Source: a bacterium (GTDB lineage: Bacteria > Ratteibacteria > UBA8468 > B48-G9 > JAFGKM01). From it: a stretch of 19,558 nucleotides of DNA. The stretch is taken from contig JAKPNC010000271.1 of the NCBI GenBank assembly GCA_029548585.1, positions 1 to 19,558 of the forward strand, read 5' to 3'. Shown piece by piece: positions 1 to 6,104 of the stretch. Numbering within the stretch: position 1 is the stretch's first letter; every line of letters starts with the position of its first letter. Both the position numbers and the translations under genes were made by a program. Under the pieces are notes generated by a model. That model made no database searches. It was not told the DNA's origin and saw nothing but the letters and a program-made list of their open reading frames with translations.

Positions 1-160
1 GCTGATAACAACCGTTGCGGGACTGATTGTTGCTATCCCCGCGTATATTGCATACAATTATTTTGTAACCAGGGTAAACGGCATAATACTTCAGATGGAG
101 AAGAGTGCCACGAGGCTTCTGGACATACTCTTTCTCCTGAAGTCGGAAGAGGAATCCTGA
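1..160 (+). CDS. ExbB/TolQ/MotA-type proton channel subunit, 3' end only
   Basis: Only the last 52 codons are in the window; the reading frame is open from base 2 to the TGA at 158-160. The visible protein starts LITTVAGLIVAIPAYIAYNY, which is the last transmembrane helix of the MotA/TolQ/ExbB channel family, with the usual Thr and small residues facing the proton path, followed by a basic cytoplasmic tail (RVNGIILQMEKSATRLLDI). In this family ExbB forms the pentameric inner-membrane channel that uses the proton motive force to drive TonB. The stop is 2 bases before the exbD-like start, so the two genes are cotranscribed. TolQ rather than ExbB cannot be excluded from the fragment, but a TonB-like gene downstream favours ExbB. 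Confidence 0.85.
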   Translation, partial: LITTVAGLIVAIPAYIAYNYFVTRVNGIILQMEKSATRLLDILFLLKSEEES

Positions 161-162
161 GA

Positions 163-567
163 ATGAAATTCGCAAAGCACTACTCTATAACGAAGGGAGA
201 GCTTAACATGGCGCCGCTTATAGACGTCATATTCCAGCAGCTGATATTCTTCATGCTTACGTCGAGCTTTATCATGCAGCCGGGTATCAGGATAAACCTT
301 CCCCGCGCGGAGACAACGGAGTCGGTCAGGGAGCAGGAGGTATTCGTGAGCGTATCGGAGAAAGGCGTGATTTTTTTTCGTGACAACCCGGTTACCCCGG
401 AACAGCTCGCCAGCCTTCTGTCAAGGGAGTCTTCAAGGTCCGTCGGGGTTGTGCTGATACTGAAAGGAGACCGTATGTCCCAGCATGGGGACGTGGTAAA
501 GGTTATGGACATCGCCCGAAGGTCCGGGATAAACAGGATAGCAATAGCAACCATGCCGGAATTCTAA
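163..567 (+). CDS. exbD: ExbD/TolR-family biopolymer transport protein
   Basis: This 134-residue protein has the standard ExbD length and plan. It has a short cytoplasmic N-terminus, one transmembrane helix at about residues 18-38 (PLIDVIFQQLIFFMLTSSF) carrying the family's essential membrane Asp (Asp21), the following 'INLPRA' segment, and a periplasmic domain of about 80 residues ending in the 'GINRIAIAT' strand. ExbD works inside the ExbB pentamer, where the Asp is protonated and deprotonated to power TonB (family knowledge). It lies 2 bp after the ExbB-like gene and abuts the TonB-like gene, so the three form one energy-transduction operon. A run of eight T in the coding sequence near 370 is in frame and not a break. 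TolR is the main alternative. Confidence 0.92.
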   Translation: MKFAKHYSITKGELNMAPLIDVIFQQLIFFMLTSSFIMQPGIRINLPRAETTESVREQEVFVSVSEKGVIFFRDNPVTPEQLASLLSRESSRSVGVVLILKGDRMSQHGDVVKVMDIARRSGINRIAIATMPEF

Positions 568-1248
568 ATGAAGGGAGAAAAGCTTTTATACAAGACTTTT
601 TTTGCCAGCCTTCTGGTTCACGTGGCTGGAATCTCCATGTTTGGCCTCGTTTTTCCCCAGACGAAGATCAGGAGAGATCCCATAGAGGTTTCCCTTTTGC
701 CTCCTTCGACGGCCCCGGAGGATCGTCACCTTGCAAGGATAGACATAACTCCGGATATCCCCCGCGCTGCCACGAGCTACGAGAGGCTCGCTATTCCCAT
801 GGAAAGAGAAACAGTTGAATTCTCGGCCGAAAAATTTACGGGATCGGCAGAGTCGGTGCCGATTGTAAGGGAGGGAACAGTATTTGAATTGCCTGAATAC
901 AGCGTAAGTTTTCCCTCTATCTCCGATCTTGCAGATACGCAGCCGCTTACGGCAGGCCTGATGGCTTCCCTGGAGATAGAAGGGATCGGGGGCGACAGGC
1001 AGCTTCTCCACAGGAAGGAAATCGAATACCCTGACTGGGCAAGAAAGCGCGGGCTCGAGGGTATTATAAGGATAAGGTTCGGGGTAAACCCTGAAGGAAG
1101 GATTGTCTCCACCGGCATAGAGAACTCATCCGGGTTTCCCGAGCTTGACATATACGCGGAAGAGAATTTCAGAAGATGGCTTTTTGAGCCTGCCAGAACG
1201 GAAAGGGAAGTCCGCGGAATAATAACACTGAGGTTCAGGCTGAGATGA
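568..1248 (+). CDS. tonB: TonB-like energy transducer
   Basis: This 226-residue protein has a short basic N-terminus, one signal-anchor helix (about residues 9-29, FFASLLVHVAGISMFGLVF), a long periplasmic linker, and a C-terminal TonB domain (about residues 150-226). The domain shows the expected order: YPDWARKRGLEG, a strand (IIRIRFGVNPEGRI), SSGFPELD, and the 'RRWLFEPA' helix before the last strand. The N-terminal His in the membrane helix (LLVHV) matches the conserved TonB transmembrane His. The linker is not strongly Pro-Lys-rich as in enterobacterial TonB, but such divergence is common. It starts directly after exbD, and its last four bases overlap the next start (ATGA), indicating translational coupling. 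No TonB-dependent receptor is in the window, so the transported substrate is unknown. Confidence 0.88.
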   Translation: MKGEKLLYKTFFASLLVHVAGISMFGLVFPQTKIRRDPIEVSLLPPSTAPEDRHLARIDITPDIPRAATSYERLAIPMERETVEFSAEKFTGSAESVPIVREGTVFELPEYSVSFPSISDLADTQPLTAGLMASLEIEGIGGDRQLLHRKEIEYPDWARKRGLEGIIRIRFGVNPEGRIVSTGIENSSGFPELDIYAEENFRRWLFEPARTEREVRGIITLRFRLR

Positions 1249-1478
1249 TAAAGATAGATATAGACATGCTTGTCGCCATTTACCTGATGATAAGCATAGT
1301 GATACTTTTTTTATGGATACTTTTCGAGTGGAGAAACGGCTTCCTTTCCGGACCCGGAGTTGACGGGTCGCTCTGGGAATGCCCCACATGCTTTTACGTG
1401 TACGTTGACAGTTGTTCCGAGGGCATATCAAAATGCCCAAGATGCCAAACACTTCACAGAAAGCACGAAAAGGTGTAA
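1245..1478 (+). CDS. Small membrane-anchored zinc-ribbon protein
   Basis: This 77-residue protein has two visible parts. The first is one transmembrane helix at about residues 9-28 (LVAIYLMISIVILFLWILF). The second is a C-terminal zinc ribbon with two CxxC knuckles (Cys46-Pro-Thr-Cys49 and Cys64-Pro-Arg-Cys67, 14 residues apart) that should bind one Zn ion. The start overlaps the tonB stop by four bases (ATGA), so it belongs to the ExbB/ExbD/TonB operon. I do not recognise a named family. The position suggests a partner or accessory of the energy-transduction complex, but this is inference from context only. The zinc ribbon would lie in the cytoplasm if the N-terminus faces out, or in the periplasm in the opposite orientation; the sequence does not settle this. 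Confidence 0.75.
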   Translation: MIKIDIDMLVAIYLMISIVILFLWILFEWRNGFLSGPGVDGSLWECPTCFYVYVDSCSEGISKCPRCQTLHRKHEKV

Positions 1479-1555
1479 AATATATAAGGTCCTTCATTCA
1501 CAGATGTGTATGGAAACATGTCCGGTTAAGGAGATGGCATCCAAAGGAGGAGAGC

Positions 1556-1762
1556 ATGATAACCGAGATAGGAATAACCGCCGGAGAAATCTGGCAGTAT
1601 CTTGAGAAGTACAGTGAGACTACCCTGGATAAGATCATAGCCGCAATCGGCAAAGACAGGGAAACAGTGCTTATGAGCCTCGGTTGGCTTGCCCGCGAAG
1701 GGCACATACTTGTGAATAAGACAGGCAGTGATATAAAGGTAACGTTCAGAAAGAAGGAATAA
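1556..1762 (+). CDS. Winged-helix protein of the DUF2582 type
   Basis: The gene encodes 68 residues. The ATG at 1556 is chosen because AGGAGG lies just upstream (1546-1551); the frame is open further upstream to 1412, but that part overlaps the zinc-ribbon gene and has no ribosome binding site. The protein opens with ITEIGITAGEIWQYLEK, then a helix-turn-helix (LDKIIAAIGKDRETVLMSLG) and 'WLAREGHILV', followed by the wing strand (DIKVTFRKK). The AG.IW..L / LGWLAREG pattern is typical of the small bacterial and archaeal DUF2582 winged-helix proteins, which carry no other domain. Its target is unknown. It lies 77 bp after the zinc-ribbon gene and before tRNA-Gln, probably as the last protein gene of the operon. 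Confidence 0.85.
   Translation: MITEIGITAGEIWQYLEKYSETTLDKIIAAIGKDRETVLMSLGWLAREGHILVNKTGSDIKVTFRKKE
1710..1737 (+). promoter_or_regulatory. Possible promoter for tRNA-Gln
   Basis: TTGTGA (1710-1715) and TATAAA (1732-1737) are spaced by 16 bases inside the end of the winged-helix gene, about 60 bases before the tRNA. The match is moderate. The tRNA could instead be transcribed from the upstream operon. Confidence 0.35.
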
Positions 1763-1797
1763 GAACTCAAACCGGCCTGTGTTTCGTGTGCCGTTAC

Positions 1798-1871
1798 TGG
1801 GGGATCGTCTAATGGCAGGACATCAGACTCTGGATCTGAGTGTCTAGGTTCAAGTCCTAGTCCCCCAGCCA
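1798..1871 (+). tRNA. tRNA-Gln (anticodon CTG)
   Basis: This is a complete cloverleaf. The acceptor stem TGGGGGA pairs with TCCCCCA, the D stem is GTC/GAC with a GG-containing loop, the anticodon stem TCAGA pairs with TCTGA around the loop CTCTGGA (anticodon CTG at 1830-1832), and the T arm is CTAGG-TTCAAGT-CCTAG. The discriminator is G and the 3' CCA is encoded (1869-1871). The weak U1-A72 first pair is characteristic of bacterial tRNA-Gln. It reads CAG codons. A hairpin and T-tract follow 19 bases later. Confidence 0.97.
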
Positions 1872-1889
1872 TCTTCCAATCTGAACCGT

Positions 1890-1926
1890 AAAAAACCCTT
1901 GGCGGGGATAGCAGGTTTTTTTTTAT
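1890..1926. terminator. Intrinsic terminator, possibly bidirectional
   Basis: AAAAAACC and GGTTTTTT can pair around a loop of about 15 bases (1890-1921), and the right arm runs into a long T-tract (to 1924, then more T). On the other strand the same structure ends in T6. It sits between tRNA-Gln (plus) and the 3' end of the dockerin protein gene (minus), so it could serve both. The stem is mostly A-T, so strength is uncertain. Confidence 0.65.
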
Positions 1927-1951
1927 TTTTCATGGGATAAACATCTTTATA

Positions 1952-3577
1952 TCATTCTGTTATATTAAATCTTGCCACATTCTTTGCCGGAATACCTCCC
2001 GCGGTGGAGAAGTCTCCGCCCACGATTAATCCCTGACTGTCCTGGATGATTGAAAATACGGGGCCGTCCGTGCCAGATCCCACGTTTCTCCACTGGCTGC
2101 CGTCCCAGCGCATTATGTAATCTCCTGCATTTCCTGTAAGAATCCTGAACGCGCCTCCGGCATACAGTTTGTTATTGTAAGAAACAAGCGTGTAGACTTG
2201 TTCCGTTATCCCGCTTCCAACGGCTGACCAGGATGTCCCGTTCCATTTTGCAATATTTTTAGCCGGCACGCCTCCTGCAGTTTCAAATAACCCGCCGGCA
2301 TACAATTCGCCGTTATGTACCGCCAGCGCTGTTACCTTTCCATCCATGCCGCTTCCCAGGGCATTCCATGCGCCGTTCCATCTGGCGATATGATTTGCAG
2401 AAACAGGGTTCAGATTGTAATCGTCGCCTGACGGGGTAAGCCATGCCGCCGTGGTAAAATAACCAGACACTATCAATTCCCCGTTATATACAGCCATATC
2501 TGTTACCGTGTTGTCCATGCCTCCGCCAACCTGATGCCATTCTCCCTCGTAAAAATTTGCGACATACGCCGCAGTTCTTTGATTCAGCGGATCTCCTCCC
2601 GCAGCAGTAAATTCGCCGCCGGCATACAATAGTCCGTTATACTCAATAAGAAAATTCACCTGGTAGTTCATTCCGATGCCGTCGTTGGCCAGACCGCTCC
2701 CGCAGGTTGTCCAGCTTCCATTGTCGAATCGCGCTGCATTATTATACCAGTTTTTATCGGGAGTCAATACGGTAAAATCGCCTCCCGCATAAAAAACGCC
2801 GTTGGCGTATGCCAAAGCATATACATCTCCGGCTCCAAAAAGGGCAAGCAGTCCGTCTGACATATCATTCCACAGATTTCCATCCCATACGGCAACGCCA
2901 TAGCTTGCCGCACATATGTTGCCATTGTAAAGAGACAGAAAATTCACGGGATACTCAAAACCCTCGCCCATGCTGTTCCACACGCCTTCTCCCGGCACGC
3001 CGGGCTTTGTCGATACCTCGTCTGATTCTGCGCTCTCCCCGGAAGAATTCACGGTCGTAACAATATAATAATACGTTATGCCGTTTGTAAGCCCCGTATG
3101 GTTATAAGGACTTGTAACTCCGGCGATCTTTGTGCCGCCTGTTTTCGTAACTCCGGGGTCGTTTGACCAGTAAATATTGTAAGATGACGCATCGGCGACA
3201 GCATCCCAGGTTATCGTGGCAAGGCCGTCTCCGGGTACGGATACGACATTCGCGGGAGCTGCCGGAGCCACCAGCCCGATTGATTCGCGCAGTATAAGTA
3301 TGACATCCGATATATTTACTCCTCCCTCACCGTTCATATCTGCAAGATCAACAAGTTCAGGAGTATACGGCGATGATAAGGGCTCAGAAGTGCCTATTGT
3401 TACAGGGAGAGCGATAGACATTCTCAGGCATAGTATCACATCCGAAATGTCGACCCTTTCGCTGCTGTTAATATCTCCTTTGAGAGGTTCCGCATTAACC
3501 TGAGCCTGAGAATTGGGGACCATGGTCAAAAAGAGAAAAAGGCAGGTTGCCATTACGAGATAATTCCTTGATTTCAT
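1952..3577 (-). CDS. Exported dockerin / fibronectin-III / propeller-repeat protein
   Basis: The start at 3577 is preferred because GGAGAGGG precedes it by six bases; a start at 3592 (five codons longer) would cover that site. The 541-residue protein begins with a signal peptide (about residues 1-26, hydrophobic YLVMATCLFLFLTMV). A type I dockerin-like pair of calcium loops follows at about 34-101: GDINSSERVDISDVILCLR, then a second with D80-x-N82-x-E84 and D91. A fibronectin type III domain is at about 106-193 (TITWDA, YNIYW, YYYIVT). From about 200 to the end there are six or more repeats of the form YNGELYAGGxFxxAGGxPxxNIAxWNG, as in secreted beta-propeller-like proteins. No catalytic domain or C-terminal sorting signal is evident. 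It probably acts at or outside the cell surface; the ligand is unknown. It has its own promoter and is convergent with the upstream operon. Confidence 0.88.
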   Translation of the reverse strand: MKSRNYLVMATCLFLFLTMVPNSQAQVNAEPLKGDINSSERVDISDVILCLRMSIALPVTIGTSEPLSSPYTPELVDLADMNGEGGVNISDVILILRESIGLVAPAAPANVVSVPGDGLATITWDAVADASSYNIYWSNDPGVTKTGGTKIAGVTSPYNHTGLTNGITYYYIVTTVNSSGESAESDEVSTKPGVPGEGVWNSMGEGFEYPVNFLSLYNGNICAASYGVAVWDGNLWNDMSDGLLALFGAGDVYALAYANGVFYAGGDFTVLTPDKNWYNNAARFDNGSWTTCGSGLANDGIGMNYQVNFLIEYNGLLYAGGEFTAAGGDPLNQRTAAYVANFYEGEWHQVGGGMDNTVTDMAVYNGELIVSGYFTTAAWLTPSGDDYNLNPVSANHIARWNGAWNALGSGMDGKVTALAVHNGELYAGGLFETAGGVPAKNIAKWNGTSWSAVGSGITEQVYTLVSYNNKLYAGGAFRILTGNAGDYIMRWDGSQWRNVGSGTDGPVFSIIQDSQGLIVGGDFSTAGGIPAKNVARFNITE

Positions 3578-3618
3578 TTTTACCCTCTCCATTAGATAAT
3601 ATAAAAAAAAGTTTTTAT

Positions 3619-3648
3619 ATAATATAAACCTTTCTTCTTTTTTGTCAA
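3619..3648 (-). promoter_or_regulatory. Sigma-70-type promoter for the dockerin protein gene
   Basis: On the minus strand a perfect TTGACA (3648-3643) is followed after 16 bases by TATATT (3626-3621), or after 18 bases by TATTAT (3624-3619). The surrounding DNA is very A/T rich. Transcription would start near 3612, about 35 bases before the chosen ATG. Confidence 0.75.
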
Positions 3649-3956
3649 CAACTCAATGCAAGGGAACTGCAGGCGATGAAAAGGGTGAAATCTCTTTTGA
3701 TCCCGTCTTCTTCTTTTCCCGCCTGAAAAGATATCTGTCGGAATTTCTGAAGGCCATGCTTCTGCGGATTGAAAACATTATCCCCTATGGGCATGCACAT
3801 GCTACAATGAAACTATAAATTCTTATTTTAAATGAAGGCTTTTAAATCGCCGGTTGCAGCAAGTGCCGGAATTGTTGTAAAATGAGGCCATGTATTTGAT
3901 TTTAAACCAGCGGCGGTTCTAAAATCGCCGATATGCATGGACGATATTGAGTTCAA
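3649..3956. other. Intergenic region between divergent genes
   Basis: About 300 bases without a convincing gene. It carries the divergent start region of the dockerin protein gene (left) and the hxlB-like gene (right). A possible plus-strand promoter is TTGCAG (3854-3859), 18 bases, TAAAAT (3878-3883). A short palindrome GCATG-CA-CATGC lies near 3790-3801, and a stronger hairpin at 3911-3930 is listed separately. I see no coding homology in it. Confidence 0.5.
3911..3930 (+). promoter_or_regulatory. Leader hairpin and mini-ORF before the hxlB-like gene
   Basis: CGGCGGTT-CTAA-AATCGCCG folds into an eight-pair stem (one G-U) with a four-base loop, 26 bases before the hxlB-like ATG. It is not followed by a T-tract, so it is not an ordinary terminator. 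Just after it, ATG at 3937 opens a seven-codon frame (MDDIEFK) whose stop overlaps the hxlB start as ATGA (3957-3960). The hxlB gene has no good ribosome binding site of its own, so translational coupling is possible. This is inference. Confidence 0.35.
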
Positions 3957-4469
3957 ATGAAAAATAATGTTATCGAAGAGGTAGGAAAGGTTTTAGAAAA
4001 GATAGATGATAAGAATTATGAAATGCTTCTTTCTCACATCAGGAAAGCTAAAAGGGTTTTCCTGGCCGGCGCGGGAAGAAGCGGGCTCATAGGGAGATGT
4101 TTTGCGATGAGGCTCATGCACCTGGGAATTGAAAGCCATGTTGTTGGAGAAACAACATGTCCTTCGATAAAAAAGGGAGATCTGCTTATTATTGTTTCAT
4201 GCTCGGGCAATAATAAAAGCCTCCTTGAGTTTGCAAAAACTGCATGCAGCCGTAAAGCGCGGGTTCTTGCGATAACGTCAGACAATACCCCCGTTGCATC
4301 CGTTTCCGATTATGCCATTAAAATTCCATTGGTTAAATCTGTCCAGTTCGGGAACTCTCTTTTCGAGCAGGCGGCCTTTCTTTTCCTTGAGATGTTTCTC
4401 CTTGTGTACGGGAAAAGGGGAAAAATATCCCATGTAAGCATGGCCGGAAGGCATGCCAACCTTGAATAA
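3957..4469 (+). CDS. hxlB: 6-phospho-3-hexuloisomerase-like SIS-domain protein
   Basis: This 170-residue single SIS domain has close to the normal HxlB/PHI length (about 180). Visible family features are FLAGAGRSGLIGRCFAMRLMHLG at about 35-57 (phosphosugar-binding turn and helix), VVGETTCPSIKKGDLLI (Glu of the active site), SCSGNN, ARVLAITS, GNSLFEQAAFLFLE, and the diagnostic C-terminus 'GRHANLE', where a catalytic His is placed in HxlB. HxlB isomerises D-arabino-3-hexulose 6-phosphate to fructose 6-phosphate in the ribulose monophosphate pathway for formaldehyde fixation or pentose supply (family knowledge). The usual partner, hexulose-6-phosphate synthase (HxlA), is not in the window. A function on another ketohexose phosphate is therefore possible, in keeping with the sugar isomerases that follow. 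Confidence 0.82.
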   Translation: MKNNVIEEVGKVLEKIDDKNYEMLLSHIRKAKRVFLAGAGRSGLIGRCFAMRLMHLGIESHVVGETTCPSIKKGDLLIIVSCSGNNKSLLEFAKTACSRKARVLAITSDNTPVASVSDYAIKIPLVKSVQFGNSLFEQAAFLFLEMFLLVYGKRGKISHVSMAGRHANLE

Positions 4470-4522
4470 CCTTCAATCGGAATTCCCAGCAGTTTTATTA
4501 CTTTTCCACGGGCTTTATGTTG

Positions 4523-4528
4523 TATAAT
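4523..4528 (+). promoter_or_regulatory. Possible -10 element before the yggS-like gene
   Basis: A perfect TATAAT (4523-4528) lies 33 bases before the chosen ATG and just before the AAGGAGG ribosome binding site. No good -35 hexamer is placed 16-18 bases upstream, so the call rests on the -10 alone. The position supports the internal start at 4556 rather than 4517. Confidence 0.35.
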
Positions 4529-4555
4529 ATCCTGGAAAAAGGAGGATCTTTTCCC

Positions 4556-5215
4556 ATGGACATACAGAAACGGGTAGACTCTCTTCTCAAGGAAGTGCCT
4601 CCCGGGGTCACGGTTGTTGCCGCAACGAAAACAAGGAGCGCGGAAGAGATTATGGAGGTTATTGATTCCGGAGTAAAAGCGATCGGTGAAAATTATGTGC
4701 AGGAAGCGGAATCAAAGTTCAGAACCATCGGGAAGAAGGCCGATTGGCATATGATCGGGCACATCCAGAAGAACAAGGCCGGCAAGGCATTCGAAATCTT
4801 TGACATGGTGGAAACGCTTGATAACATTAAACTGGCAGAGATCCTGAACAGAAGCGCCTGTGCAAAAGGAATAATATATCCCGTTCTCATAGAAATAAAC
4901 AGCGGAAGGGAAAAGGGAAAGTCGGGAGTTTTCCCTGAAGAAGCGGTTGATTTGATAACGGGCATGTCTAAATTTCATAACCTCAAAATCCAGGGATTGA
5001 TGACGATGGGTCCTTTTTTTGAAAATCCGGAAGATATACGTCCTTTTTATCGGCTTGTCAGGCGTCTTTTTGAAGAACTGAAAACAGCAGGTTTGCCGAA
5101 TTCCGAAATGAAATACCTGTCGATGGGAATGAGCGATACCTGGCGCATAGCGATAGAGGAGGGGGCCAGTATAATCAGGTTGGGAACCACTATTTTCGGG
5201 CCGAGAAAAGGTTGA
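4556..5215 (+). CDS. yggS: YggS/PLPBP-family pyridoxal phosphate homeostasis protein
   Basis: The start at 4556 follows AAGGAGG by about ten bases; an upstream ATG at 4517 has no such site. The 219-residue protein has the usual YggS length and the alanine-racemase-N-terminal TIM barrel. VVAATKTRSAEEI carries the PLP Schiff-base Lys25, then come GENYVQEAESK, WHMIGHIQKNKAGKA, the phosphate-binding 'SMGMSDTWRIAIEEGASIIRLGTTIFG', and IEINSGREKGKSG. Proteins of this family bind PLP without known catalysis and keep free PLP and amino/keto-acid pools balanced. It lies between the hxlB-like gene (86 bp gap) and sugar isomerase A (33 bp gap). A small inverted repeat GTTGAA...TTCAAC (5211-5229) overlaps its stop. 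Confidence 0.93.
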   Translation: MDIQKRVDSLLKEVPPGVTVVAATKTRSAEEIMEVIDSGVKAIGENYVQEAESKFRTIGKKADWHMIGHIQKNKAGKAFEIFDMVETLDNIKLAEILNRSACAKGIIYPVLIEINSGREKGKSGVFPEEAVDLITGMSKFHNLKIQGLMTMGPFFENPEDIRPFYRLVRRLFEELKTAGLPNSEMKYLSMGMSDTWRIAIEEGASIIRLGTTIFGPRKG

Positions 5216-5248
5216 ATATGTTTTTCAACATTAGAGGAGGAAAGGAAA

Positions 5249-6046
5249 ATGAAATTTGCTTTCATGAGTTTTACGTGTCCGGAAGCTACCCTGGATGAGA
5301 TGATTAAAATGGCTGAAAAATACGGATACGAAGGCATTGAACCGAGGGCACAGGCAGAGCATAAACACGGCGTCGAGATAACTGCCGGTTCAGAAAAGAG
5401 GAGAGAAATAAAGAAGGCTTTTGAAAACAGCGGCATTGAATGCGCATGCATAGCTACTTCTCTCAAGTATTGCTTTACCGATAAGGCGAAGAGGCAGGAG
5501 TATATTGAAACGACAAGAAAATTTATTGACCTTGCGCGTGATATCGGCTGTAAGAGGCTGAGGGTTTTCGGAGGCAATCCTGATAAGGAGATACCTGCCG
5601 AAGAAGCCATAAAGATAGTGGGAGACGCGCTTGCAGAACTTAAGAAGGATGCCGAGGGAAAACAGGTTTATGTTTGCCTCGAAACCCATGATTTCTTTTC
5701 CCGCGCCGATGTTGCGGCTCCGGCCGTGAGGATTGCCGCAAGCCCGTATATCAGGGTTAACTGGGATATAATGCATCCTTATACGAGGAACATGACCGTG
5801 GAAGAAGCTTTTGCTGAAGTGAAGGACCTGGTAGCCCACTGCCATATACACGATGGAACGTACGATAAGGACAGAAGGCCCAAAGTGGTTTTGATGGGGC
5901 AGGGAGAAATACCCTATCACATAGCGGTGAGGCTTCTGCAGAAGATGAATTATGACGGTTACCTGTCCGGGGAATACATAAGCGCATGGCCCCCGGAGGT
6001 CGTGCTTCCCAATGATATAAATGTACTCAGGAGTTACATGGTTTGA
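5249..6046 (+). CDS. Sugar phosphate isomerase/epimerase A (AP endonuclease 2 fold)
   Basis: This 265-residue TIM-barrel protein of the xylose-isomerase-like family starts after GAGGAGGAAAGG. Likely metal ligands and catalytic residues in the family pattern are Glu145 (YVCLETHD), Asp173 with His176 (NWDIMHP), His199 (HCHIHD) and Glu242 (LSGEYISAWPP). The family covers tagatose/psicose epimerases, inosose isomerases and hydroxypyruvate isomerase; the exact substrate cannot be read here. Arginine codons are nearly all AGG/AGA (14 of 16 by hand count). The last 35 codons are duplicated with damage at 8665-8784, including a 40-base identical stretch. The downstream gene is the glycosidase-like protein, 58 bp away. 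Confidence 0.87.
   Translation: MKFAFMSFTCPEATLDEMIKMAEKYGYEGIEPRAQAEHKHGVEITAGSEKRREIKKAFENSGIECACIATSLKYCFTDKAKRQEYIETTRKFIDLARDIGCKRLRVFGGNPDKEIPAEEAIKIVGDALAELKKDAEGKQVYVCLETHDFFSRADVAAPAVRIAASPYIRVNWDIMHPYTRNMTVEEAFAEVKDLVAHCHIHDGTYDKDRRPKVVLMGQGEIPYHIAVRLLQKMNYDGYLSGEYISAWPPEVVLPNDINVLRSYMV
5956..5995 (+). repeat. Direct repeat, copy 1 (inside sugar isomerase A)
   Basis: These 40 bases, coding for GYLSGEYISAWPP, recur without a change at 8685-8724. Similarity with a few substitutions continues on both sides (from about 5939 to 6041). Together the two copies flank the glycosidase-like gene. Confidence 0.9.
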
Positions 6047-6104
6047 TGTCCATTCTGCGTTGGTGTACGCATGAAACAGCCATCTGTAAAAGGGGAGGTT
6101 TAAT

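Noticed and set aside
2000..2960. Regular repeats in the dockerin protein gene as a tandem DNA repeat or CRISPR
   Set aside because: The similarity is at protein level (propeller-like repeats); the DNA units vary in sequence and spacing.
5211..5229. GTTGAA...TTCAAC as a terminator after yggS
   Set aside because: The stem is only six pairs with a seven-base loop and no T-tract after it, and the next gene has its ribosome binding site immediately downstream.
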